A DNA stretch of 22,461 bases from assembly GCA_024645155.1 (NCBI GenBank), contig JAHEGF010000020.1, positions 1 through 22,461 on the forward strand. Reading direction: 5' to 3'. This document shows positions 1 to 6,011 of the stretch, in pieces. Every line of letters starts with the position of its first letter. Positions within the stretch are counted from its first letter, which is position 1. A program made the translations under genes and the position numbers. A model generated the notes under the pieces. That model searched no databases, had not been told where the DNA came from, and was given only the letters and a program-made list of their open reading frames with translations. Origin of the DNA: Phyllobacteriaceae bacterium. Its GTDB lineage: Bacteria > Pseudomonadota > Alphaproteobacteria > Rhizobiales > Rhizobiaceae.

Positions 1-116
1 GCGCGCAATGCCTTGTTCTGCGGCAACAGAAAGTTGCGTGCAAAACCATCCTTGACATTGACGGTGTCACCCATCTGGCCAAGTCTTGCGATGCGTTCTA
101 GGAGTATGACTTTCAT
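1..116 (-). CDS. rplI: 50S ribosomal protein L9, N-terminal part (cut by window edge)
   Basis: The first 38 residues of L9 are visible, beginning MKVILLERIARLGQMGDTV and running on through a VKDGFARNFLLPQNKA segment. This matches the L9 N-terminal domain, which binds 23S rRNA domain V. The rest lies beyond position 1. The ATG at 114-116 is preceded on the minus strand by three closely spaced AGGA boxes (120-134), a strong ribosome binding region. L9 is a structural protein of the large subunit and helps hold the reading frame. It is the third gene of the rpsF-rpsR-rplI operon, 204 bases after rpsR. Identity is very secure; only the C-terminal domain cannot be checked. Confidence 0.95.
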   Translation of the reverse strand, partial: MKVILLERIARLGQMGDTVNVKDGFARNFLLPQNKALR

Positions 117-291
117 TGGTCCTGTCCTGTTCCTGTTTCAGCGCGTGGGTATCGCGCGATTGGTTGTGGCAGGACGCGGTGTAGGTGTTTGCGCTGTCCT
201 GCCCGATGGCAGTTAGGGATGTGGCAATAGTGCGCCGCATCTCAACCCGGGATTTTATTGAATGATCCAGCCGCGCCCGTCGCGGCAGATA

Positions 292-313
292 CGGCGGCAC
301 TTGAGCGCCGCCG
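292..313 (-). other. GC-rich hairpin just after rpsR
   Basis: A perfect 7-bp stem (CGGCGGC at 292-298 pairing with GCCGCCG at 307-313) with an 8-base loop starts 8 bases after the rpsR stop on the minus strand. No run of T follows, so it is not a classical intrinsic terminator. It could protect the 3' end of the rpsF-rpsR message or dampen read-through into rplI. The structure is seen; the function is inferred. Confidence 0.4.
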
Positions 314-320
314 CTGTTGT

Positions 321-569
321 CTATTTTACCAGATACGGCAAAAGGCCCAGGAAACGGGCACGTTTGATCGCCTTGGCAAGTTCGCGCTGTTTTTTGTGGC
401 TAACCGCTGTGATCCGCGACGGCACGATCTTGCCGCGCTCCGAAATGTAACGTTGCAGAAGGCGCACGTCCTTGTAGTCGATCTTGGGCGCATTTGAGCC
501 GGAAAACGGACAGGTTTTGCGGCGCCGGTGAAAAGGTCGTCGCACCGGAATCTGATTGATGTCCACCAT
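321..569 (-). CDS. rpsR: 30S ribosomal protein S18
   Basis: The 82-residue protein has the S18 hallmarks: an arginine-rich N-terminus (RRPFHRRRKTCPFSG), the central KIDYKDVRLLQRYISERGKI block (residues 29-48), and the C-terminal AIKRARFLGLLPY. S18 pairs with S6 on the platform of the small subunit near 16S rRNA helices 22-23. The ATG at 567-569 directly follows the rpsF TAG stop at 570-572, and a GGGGAGGAT ribosome binding site sits inside the end of rpsF, so translation of the two genes is probably coupled. Length is normal for the family. Confidence 0.98.
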   Translation of the reverse strand: MVDINQIPVRRPFHRRRKTCPFSGSNAPKIDYKDVRLLQRYISERGKIVPSRITAVSHKKQRELAKAIKRARFLGLLPYLVK

Positions 570-1007
570 CTACTTATCCTCCCCGCTTGAAGAAGAATCC
601 GCTGTCCTGTCCGGCCGGTCGCCACGATCACCTCCGGGTCCGCCACGGCGCGGTCCGCGGTCACGGCGGTCGCGGTCATCACGGTCCCGCTTTGCCATCA
701 TCGCCGACGGTCCGTCTTCGAGCGCGTCAACGCGAATTGTCATGTAACGCAGGATATTTTCATTGATGCGCATCTGACGTTCCATCTCGGCAACGGCCGG
801 GGCCGGTGCGTCGATATCCATCAGCGTGTAATGCGCCTTGCGGTTTTTCTTTATACGGTAAGCAAGGGATTTCAATCCCCAATGCTCAACCCGTCCAAGC
901 GAACCCTCATTGGCTTCCAGCACACCTTTGTACTGTTCTACCAATTCTTCGACCTGCTGGGCCGAAAGGTCTTGGCGGGCAATAAACACGTGCTCATACA
1001 GTGCCAT
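570..1007 (-). CDS. rpsF: 30S ribosomal protein S6 with charged C-terminal tail
   Basis: The 145-residue protein begins MALYEHVFIARQDLS and has the S6 ferredoxin-like fold signature, including GRVEHWGLKSLAYRIKKN (about residues 38-55) and NENILRYMTIRV (about 82-93). S6 binds 16S rRNA together with S18. The core ends near residue 100. Residues 107-145 form a low-complexity tail rich in Arg, Asp and Gly, ending in a serine-acidic stretch. Extended S6 tails occur in alphaproteobacteria; bacterial S6 without a tail is nearer 95-130 residues. The ATG at 1005-1007 has an AGAAAGG ribosome binding site 9 bases upstream. First gene of the operon, with a long leader. Confidence 0.97.
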   Translation of the reverse strand: MALYEHVFIARQDLSAQQVEELVEQYKGVLEANEGSLGRVEHWGLKSLAYRIKKNRKAHYTLMDIDAPAPAVAEMERQMRINENILRYMTIRVDALEDGPSAMMAKRDRDDRDRRDRGPRRGGPGGDRGDRPDRTADSSSSGEDK

Positions 1008-1207
1008 TGTCTAGCCTTTCTTCGTTTCCTGGCGTGATCCGACGACTAAAGCCCCTCAGACCTTGCTTGGCACCGCATGAGGCGGGAAGAAAGGCGCTGA
1101 TAGAACGGTCGAGAGCGGAGACACGGGAGGCCGAAGACATACTTGCTTCTAGCGGGCGATAGCCCAACCCTCCGTTCAGCCCCCAGTCGGAACCGGCAGT
1201 TGCCGCC

Positions 1208-1235
1208 CTTATAGGGGATTTATTGTGCGGCGCAA
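1208..1235 (-). promoter_or_regulatory. Probable promoter of the rpsF-rpsR-rplI operon
   Basis: On the minus strand a -35 box TTGCGC (1230-1235) and a -10 box TATAAG (1208-1213, within CTATAAG) are separated by 16 bases. This resembles the alphaproteobacterial housekeeping pattern CTTGAC-N17-CTATAT. Transcription would start near 1201 and give a leader of about 195 bases before the rpsF ATG. The 304 bases between rpsF and the next gene (1008-1311) otherwise hold only a short GGGC/GCCC hairpin (1154-1165) and the inverted repeat at 1268-1302. Confidence 0.55.
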
Positions 1236-1267
1236 GAGGCAGCATCGGGATGCAACTTTATTAGCTG

Positions 1268-1302
1268 CATTGGCTATCAGCTTCGTAACGGCGATGCCAA
1301 TG
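1268..1302. repeat. Inverted repeat downstream of the 1312 gene
   Basis: CATTGGC (1268-1274) and GCCAATG (1296-1302) form perfect 7-bp arms around 21 bases, with an extra ATC/GAT pairing just inside. It lies 9 bases past the stop of the small exported-protein gene on the minus strand and before the rpsF promoter. It has no T-run, so it is at best a weak terminator or an RNA-stability element. Confidence 0.3.
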
Positions 1303-1311
1303 AACTGCCAG

Positions 1312-1746
1312 TCAAAAACTGGGCAACTTGATACTCTTCGATGACCATTTGATTGTGAACTTTTTTGACCAGCTTCCACCGACGGGCCTTATCCGTATCT
1401 TCATCTTGTTCTCCGGGAACGCCACCGGAACCGGGGGTGCCGGCGGGGCGGGAACTCGCACGACCTTTGGAAAACTTGACCCATCACCGTAGATCTTCAC
1501 ATCAACCGGAAACGGAAATGGGTTTTTCAGTTTGTAAGTCTTGTTTGCGGCCAGAAGCAGCTCTGGTTTATTTGCGGGTACAGCCGGATTGCCGCCAAAT
1601 ATCGCGCGATTGTCACTAATAGGTCTTTCAGGCCAAACCGGTGGTCCGGATTGAGCCGCTATCGCCGCATGCGACCCAATAACCGGCAGCGCCATAGCCG
1701 CGACAAATGTGACAGATACCAATAATGGTGTGCTTCGTCTTGGTAT
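1312..1746 (-). CDS. Small predicted exported proline-rich protein, unknown function
   Basis: I do not recognise this protein. It has a signal peptide followed by a proline-rich mature part of about 110 residues, with a PAPPAPPVPV stretch in the middle and a basic C-terminal half (KMKIRIRPVGGSWSKKF and KWSSKS). The nearest usual start is TTG at 1720-1722, which gives 136 residues but a signal peptide with no positive charge and no ribosome binding site. Eight codons further upstream in frame lies ATA (1744-1746), 6 bases after AGGGGGAA. From there the protein is 144 residues and has a textbook n-region (PRRSTP), a hydrophobic core, and a likely cleavage after SHAAIAA. The given range uses the ATA; the TTG is the conservative choice. 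No sequence family is visible. Confidence 0.5.
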   Translation of the reverse strand: MPRRSTPLLVSVTFVAAMALPVIGSHAAIAAQSGPPVWPERPISDNRAIFGGNPAVPANKPELLLAANKTYKLKNPFPFPVDVKIYGDGSSFPKVVRVPAPPAPPVPVAFPENKMKIRIRPVGGSWSKKFTIKWSSKSIKLPSF

Positions 1747-1978
1747 GGCTGCTTCCCCCTAATTCCAACACTTGGCAATTCTGCACTCACGTGGAGATTT
1801 TTCCAATTGATAATTTCATACCAAACCGCGAGCGGCAGTTTTCTGACGACTGCCGGAGCCGGATACAGTCTCACTGTAACGGCAGGCGATTTGTCGCTTG
1901 AACATATCAGGCTGACAGGGGTCGAATGTTACTGGTGACGGATAGGTTTATATTTGAGCCGGTGTTTGAGGGCGTCCC

Positions 1979-2278
1979 TCAATCACCCGGAAACGGCTGA
2001 TATCCGACACAGAATCCGCAGCGCCTTCGTTTGCCGTGGCGGCGTTGCCAGTCGGTGATTGCCTCTTCCCCGACGGTTTTTCCGGTGACGATCTGATCAA
2101 CGAGCATGATGCGCTGATCATCCGCGGCCTCGACCTGCACACGGGCGATCACTGTAGAAGCAGGTGTAAACAATGCCTGGGCCGGCAGCGAAATTCCCAA
2201 TGCGGTGAACACACCAACGGCGCCCCAAACACACTTGGCCAATGAGATTTGGCTTGTTTTCAACTGTTTACCATTCAT
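1979..2278 (-). CDS. Small predicted exported protein, possibly frameshifted, unknown function
   Basis: The ATG at 2276-2278 opens a 99-residue frame with a signal peptide: basic start (MNGKQLK), hydrophobic stretch at about residues 16-31, and likely cleavage after LPAQA (residue 35). The next part reads like a normal protein (ARVQVEAADDQRIMLVDQIV). After about residue 79 it becomes an odd Arg/Cys-rich run (RRHGKRRRCGFC). From the same point another frame continues with ordinary composition (NAATANEGAADSVSDISRF) to a stop at 1948, so a one-base shift near 2041-2050 may have broken the gene. It is divergent from fabD. I recognise no family; whether it is intact, broken or wrongly sequenced is open. 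Confidence 0.4.
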   Translation of the reverse strand: MNGKQLKTSQISLAKCVWGAVGVFTALGISLPAQALFTPASTVIARVQVEAADDQRIMLVDQIVTGKTVGEEAITDWQRRHGKRRRCGFCVGYQPFPGD

Positions 2279-2298
2279 TTTGAGCCGTTTCCCTGCCG

Positions 2299-2335
2299 CC
2301 TGATTATCAGGCATTCGGGTTAAGGAATCATAACC
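2299..2335. promoter_or_regulatory. Two inverted repeats in the fabD control region, possible operators
   Basis: CCTGAT-T-ATCAGG (2299-2311) is a perfect 13-base palindrome. Seven bases on, GGTTA (2318-2322) and TAACC (2331-2335) form a second inverted repeat with an 8-base spacer. Both lie in the divergent region between the small exported-protein gene (start 2278) and fabD (start 2449), where a regulator of fatty-acid synthesis could bind. The symmetry is seen; the regulatory role is inferred. Confidence 0.35.
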
Positions 2336-2384
2336 GGTGCTGTTCATACTTACGAAATTCACGAATTCCGGAAGCATCCAGTGC

Positions 2385-2426
2385 TTGACAAGCCGATTGA
2401 CAGCGTGGTCTTGGCATGCGCCAAAT
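2385..2426 (+). promoter_or_regulatory. Candidate fabD promoter
   Basis: Two perfect TTGACA boxes (2385-2390 and 2397-2402) lie 59 and 47 bases before the fabD ATG. No good -10 is found at standard spacing: the second box at 18 bases gives CCAAAT (2421-2426). Alphaproteobacterial -10 boxes are often weak. The -35 matches are clear, but the promoter as a whole is tentative. Confidence 0.3.
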
Positions 2427-2448
2427 TCAGTGCAGCCGGGGAACAGTC

Positions 2449-3390
2449 ATGGCAGGTGCATTTACATTTCCGGGTCAGGGGAGCCAATCGGTCGGTATGG
2501 GCAAGGACCTGGCCGATACGTTTGGTGAAGCGCGGGCCGTTTTCGAAGAGGTTGATGATGCGCTGGGCGAAAAACTGTCGACGGTCATGTGGGACGGCCC
2601 CGAGGACACACTGACGTTGACAGCCAATGCGCAGCCCGCCTTGATGGCGGTTTCGATGGCTGCATTGCGTGTGCTCGAAGCGCGGGGTTTCATTTTGAAA
2701 GACTACGCTTCCTACGTTGCCGGGCATTCACTTGGCGAGTACTCGGCGCTATGCGCTGCGGGCATGTTCACAATCGCTGATACCGCACGGTTGTTGAGAA
2801 CCCGTGGTGTTGCCATGCAGGCAGCCGTACCGGTCGGCAAAGGTGCGATGGCGGCGATTATCGGCATCGAGCAGGACGCCGTTGAATCGGCATGTGCTGA
2901 CGCCGCCGATGGCGATGTGTGCCAGATTGCGAATGACAATGGTGGCGGGCAGCTGGTTATTTCCGGCGACCGGGCTGCCGTGGAGCGCGCGATGGAATTG
3001 GCGAGCGAAAAAGGTGCAAAACGAGCCATATTGCTACCGGTATCGGCGCCGTTTCACTCGGCTTTGATGGCGCCTGCTGCTGATGTGATGCGCGACGCAT
3101 TAAACGCCGTTGCAAAACAGGCGCCTGTCGTACCGGTCGTCTCCAATGTAACCGTCAGCCCGCAAACGGATCCCGAAATCATTGTCGCGCGCCTTGTGGA
3201 ACAGGTGACCGGCCGCGTCCGCTGGCGCGAAACCGTGGAATGGTTCGCAGCACATGGCACGGATACACTATACGAAATTGGAAACGGCAAGGTTCTAAGC
3301 GGACTGGCACGGCGCATCGACCGCACACTCGAGACAAAATCGGTCAACACACAGGCAGACATCGAAGCCCTTGTTGCATCGGTTGCCTGA
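2449..3390 (+). CDS. fabD: Malonyl-CoA:ACP transacylase
   Basis: FabD moves the malonyl group from CoA to ACP, supplying the extender unit for fatty-acid chains in the cytoplasm. The 313 residues show the family order: GQGSQ at 9-13, the nucleophile Ser94 in GHSLGE, Arg119 in the TRG motif that binds the malonyl carboxylate, and His203 in APFHS completing the Ser-His pair. This parallels E. coli Ser92, Arg117 and His201. The ATG at 2449 is chosen over the in-frame ATG at 2416 because the FabD family begins right at the AFTFPGQGSQ strand and GGGGAAC lies just before it. It is the first gene of the fab cluster; fabG follows after 32 bases. Confidence 0.97.
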   Translation: MAGAFTFPGQGSQSVGMGKDLADTFGEARAVFEEVDDALGEKLSTVMWDGPEDTLTLTANAQPALMAVSMAALRVLEARGFILKDYASYVAGHSLGEYSALCAAGMFTIADTARLLRTRGVAMQAAVPVGKGAMAAIIGIEQDAVESACADAADGDVCQIANDNGGGQLVISGDRAAVERAMELASEKGAKRAILLPVSAPFHSALMAPAADVMRDALNAVAKQAPVVPVVSNVTVSPQTDPEIIVARLVEQVTGRVRWRETVEWFAAHGTDTLYEIGNGKVLSGLARRIDRTLETKSVNTQADIEALVASVA

Positions 3391-3422
3391 GGTTGCGAAG
3401 AAAATAGAGGATGAACAGAATC

Positions 3423-4160
3423 ATGTTTGAACTGGCAGGCCGCAAGGCACTGGTAACAGGCGCGTCCGGCGGAATTGGCGAAGCAGCGGCGCGGGGTTTG
3501 CACGCGCGCGGCGCGACCGTTGGCCTTCATGGAACCAGGGTTGAAAGGCTTGATGCCCTTGCTGCCGATCTGGGCAGCCGGGTCCATGTTTTCCAGGCAG
3601 ACCTTGGCAACCGCGATGCCGTTTCGGCGCTGGGTAAAAAGGCGGAATTGGATCTCGAGGGTGTGGATATTCTGGTCAACAATGCAGGGATCACTCGCGA
3701 CGGGTTGTTCGTGCGTATGTCCGATGAAGACTGGGATGCGGTGATTGAAGTCAATTTGACCGCAGTTGCACGCCTCACACGCGAGATCGTTTATCCCATG
3801 ATGCGCCGCCGTTTTGGCCGAATCATCAATGTTTCGTCGGTAGTCGGGATATCCGGAAATCCCGGCCAGGCCAATTATTGTGCTTCGAAGGCCGGAATGA
3901 TTGGATTGACAAAGTCACTGGCCCAGGAAGTGGCCAGCCGCGGCGTCACCGTCAATTCCGTGGCTCCCGGATTTATCGAAACTGCGATGACAGACAAGCT
4001 CAATGACAAGCAGAAGGAAACGATTATGGGTGCAATTCCCATGCGCCGCATGGGAACCGGCATTGATATTGCTGCTGCCATTGTTTATTTGGCCTCCGAC
4101 GAGGCGGGATATGTTTCGGGCCAGACAATACACGTCAATGGTGGCATGTTGATGATATAA
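3423..4160 (+). CDS. fabG: 3-oxoacyl-ACP reductase (FabG)
   Basis: An NADPH-dependent short-chain dehydrogenase that reduces 3-oxoacyl-ACP to 3-hydroxyacyl-ACP, the first reduction of each elongation cycle. The 245 residues are exactly the usual FabG length. Visible are the cofactor-binding TGASGGIG (12-19), NNAG (86-89), the active-site Asn111, Ser139, Tyr152 and Lys156 (YCASK), and the C-terminal VNGGMLMI. An in-frame ATG at 3411 would add four residues, but its purine box would touch it directly. The ATG at 3423 gives the family's standard start and has AGAGG 12 bases upstream. Lies between fabD and acpP. Confidence 0.96.
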   Translation: MFELAGRKALVTGASGGIGEAAARGLHARGATVGLHGTRVERLDALAADLGSRVHVFQADLGNRDAVSALGKKAELDLEGVDILVNNAGITRDGLFVRMSDEDWDAVIEVNLTAVARLTREIVYPMMRRRFGRIINVSSVVGISGNPGQANYCASKAGMIGLTKSLAQEVASRGVTVNSVAPGFIETAMTDKLNDKQKETIMGAIPMRRMGTGIDIAAAIVYLASDEAGYVSGQTIHVNGGMLMI

Positions 4161-4166
4161 GGTTGT

Positions 4167-4184
4167 GCGACCGCCACCGGTCGC
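4167..4184 (+). other. Hairpin after fabG
   Basis: GCGACCG (4167-4173) and CGGTCGC (4178-4184) form a perfect 7-bp stem with a 4-base CCAC loop, 6 bases after the fabG stop. No T-run follows. In a cluster where acpP often needs far more product than fabG, such a hairpin could partly stop transcription or mark a processing or stability point. The role is inferred. Confidence 0.4.
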
Positions 4185-4275
4185 GCTAGACAGGTTTCAG
4201 GTGCAGGTGGGCGCCAAACGGTAACTACGGAAGAGCAGCAGGGATTGCGAAATGTTAATCCTTGTCTCTTTCGCC

Positions 4276-4304
4276 TTGATTAGCGGCCACGCTATCGTTA
4301 ACGA
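4276..4304 (+). promoter_or_regulatory. Candidate acpP promoter
   Basis: TTGATT (4276-4281), 17 bases, then TAACGA (4299-4304) gives a weak sigma70-like pair, with a start near 4311 and a leader of about 27 bases before acpP. The 177-base gap after fabG and its hairpin make a separate acpP promoter plausible, but the -10 match is poor. Confidence 0.25.
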
Positions 4305-4337
4305 GGGAAAACTAAACAGAAAGGTCGAGGTTGCAAC

Positions 4338-4574
4338 ATGAGCGATACGGCAGAACGCGTTAAAAAGATCGTCATTGAGCATCTGGGTGTGGAGGCCGAC
4401 AAGGTCGCCGAAGGTGCAAGTTTTATCGACGATTTGGGTGCAGACAGTCTCGACACCGTTGAGCTTGTCATGGCGTTTGAAGAAGAATTTGGCGTCGAGA
4501 TTCCCGACGATGCGGCCGAGACCATTTTGACAGTGGGTGACGCGGTCAAATACATCGACAAAGCAACAGCCTGA
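4338..4574 (+). CDS. acpP: Acyl carrier protein
   Basis: The small acidic protein (78 residues) that carries growing acyl chains on a phosphopantetheine arm. Its attachment site is Ser37 in the GADSLD motif (34-39), in the usual place at the start of helix II. The acidic helix II (TVELVMAFEEEFGVEIPD) is the face that fatty-acid enzymes recognise. It starts MSDTAERVKKIV, as in rhizobial ACPs. GAGG lies 7 bases before the ATG, a strong ribosome binding site. The gene stands apart from its neighbours (177 bases after fabG, 62 before fabF) and probably has its own promoter. Confidence 0.98.
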   Translation: MSDTAERVKKIVIEHLGVEADKVAEGASFIDDLGADSLDTVELVMAFEEEFGVEIPDDAAETILTVGDAVKYIDKATA

Positions 4575-4636
4575 TGACCTTGGCACCGTCCGTGTAAAGC
4601 GGACTGGTGTAGTTGCAGTATGCAAAGGGGCTGGTC

Positions 4637-5899
4637 ATGAGGCGTGTGGTCGTCACCGGTATGGGACTGCTGTCGCCTTTTGGCGACGGTGTCGAACACA
4701 GCTGGCAGCAATTGTTGACAGGACGCAGCGCAGCGCGGCGCGTTGAAGGTTTCCAGACGGACGACCTCGCCTGCAAGATCGCCCATGTCATACCGCGCGG
4801 CGACGGCACCGGCGGCACCTTCAATCCTGATACGACAATGGAGCCGAAGGAACAGCGCAAGGTCAGCGATTTCATTATCTACGGGATGCGCGCCGCTGAC
4901 GAGGCGCTGCGTGATTCCGGCTGGGAACCGAAAACAGAAGCCGAACGCTGTGCGACCGGCGTGATGATCGGCTCCGGTATTGGCGGCATTGAGGGAATCT
5001 CCGAATACGCCCTGGTTCTCCACGAGCGTGGTCCGCGCCGTATCAGCCCGTTCTTTATCACCGGTAACATCATCAACATGGTTTCCGGGCAGGTTTCCAT
5101 CAAGCACGGCCTCAAAGGGCCGAACCACGCCGTCGTGACAGCCTGCTCGACAGGTGCGCATGCAATCGGCGATGCGTCGCGTATCATCATGTTTGGCGAT
5201 GCCGATGTCATGCTCGCCGGCGGCGCGGAATCACCGGTTACGCGTTTGTCTCTGGCCGGATTTGCCGCCTGCCGCGCCTTGTCGACCGGCTACAATGACG
5301 CTCCCGAGAAGGCCTCGCGGCCCTATGACCGGAACCGTGACGGTTTTGTCATGGGCGAGGGTGCAGGTGTCGTCGTTCTTGAAGAGCTGGAACATGCCAA
5401 GGCGCGCGGCGCCAAGATCTATGGCGAAATAGTCGGCTACGGCTTGTCGGGCGACGCCTTCCATATCACCGCACCTTCAGAGGATGGCGATGGCGCCTAT
5501 CGCTGCATGCAGGCGGCTTTGAAGAGGGCCGGTGCCGGGGTTTCGGATATCGACTACATCAATGCCCATGGCACCTCGACGATGGCCGACACGATCGAGC
5601 TTGGAGCCGTTGAGCGTCTGGTGGGTGCCCATGCGTCCAAAATATCGATGTCGTCCACCAAATCGTCCATTGGCCACCTGCTTGGTGCAGCCGGTGCCGC
5701 CGAGGCGATATTTTCGTTATTGGCAATTCGCGACAACATCGCACCGCCGACCATCAATCTGGACGATCCCGAACGCGAGACCGAAATCGATCTGGTACCG
5801 AACATGCCGCGGAAAAGACAAATTAACATGGCCTTGTCGAATTCGTTCGGATTTGGAGGCACCAACGCTTCACTGCTTTTCCGTCGGTACAACGGCTAG
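4637..5899 (+). CDS. fabF: 3-oxoacyl-ACP synthase II (beta-ketoacyl-ACP synthase)
   Basis: Condenses malonyl-ACP with acyl-ACP to lengthen fatty acids in the cytoplasm. The 420 residues carry the Cys-His-His triad of the FabF/FabB group: Cys170 in VTACSTGAHA, His311 in NAHGTST and His347 in SSIGHLLGAAG, with Lys342 just before. The C-terminal NSFGFGGTNAS loop is present. The ATG at 4637 is chosen over the in-frame one at 4613 because it follows AAAGGGG with 7 bases of spacing and begins directly at the RRVVVTGMG strand. It follows acpP, as in most fab clusters, and precedes mltG. Confidence 0.97.
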   Translation: MRRVVVTGMGLLSPFGDGVEHSWQQLLTGRSAARRVEGFQTDDLACKIAHVIPRGDGTGGTFNPDTTMEPKEQRKVSDFIIYGMRAADEALRDSGWEPKTEAERCATGVMIGSGIGGIEGISEYALVLHERGPRRISPFFITGNIINMVSGQVSIKHGLKGPNHAVVTACSTGAHAIGDASRIIMFGDADVMLAGGAESPVTRLSLAGFAACRALSTGYNDAPEKASRPYDRNRDGFVMGEGAGVVVLEELEHAKARGAKIYGEIVGYGLSGDAFHITAPSEDGDGAYRCMQAALKRAGAGVSDIDYINAHGTSTMADTIELGAVERLVGAHASKISMSSTKSSIGHLLGAAGAAEAIFSLLAIRDNIAPPTINLDDPERETEIDLVPNMPRKRQINMALSNSFGFGGTNASLLFRRYNG

Positions 5900-6011
5900 G
5901 GTACTAATGCCGGTGCGGGCCGGATCCCCGGTTATGCTTCAACGGCCGTAATCCGTAATAGGCCAACGCGGTGGTATGACACCAGTACGAACAAGGTACG
6001 AAACTGGAAAA

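Noticed and set aside
1659..1874. Open frame of 71 codons on the minus strand overlapping the start of the 1312 gene
   Set aside because: It overlaps the better-supported exported-protein frame, has no domain or signal, and its composition (many Arg, His, Trp) looks like an out-of-frame reading.
2318..2335. CtrA-like box in front of fabD
   Set aside because: TTAAGGAATCATAACC looks like TTAA-N7-TTAA, but the second half is displaced by one base. It is better described as an inverted repeat.
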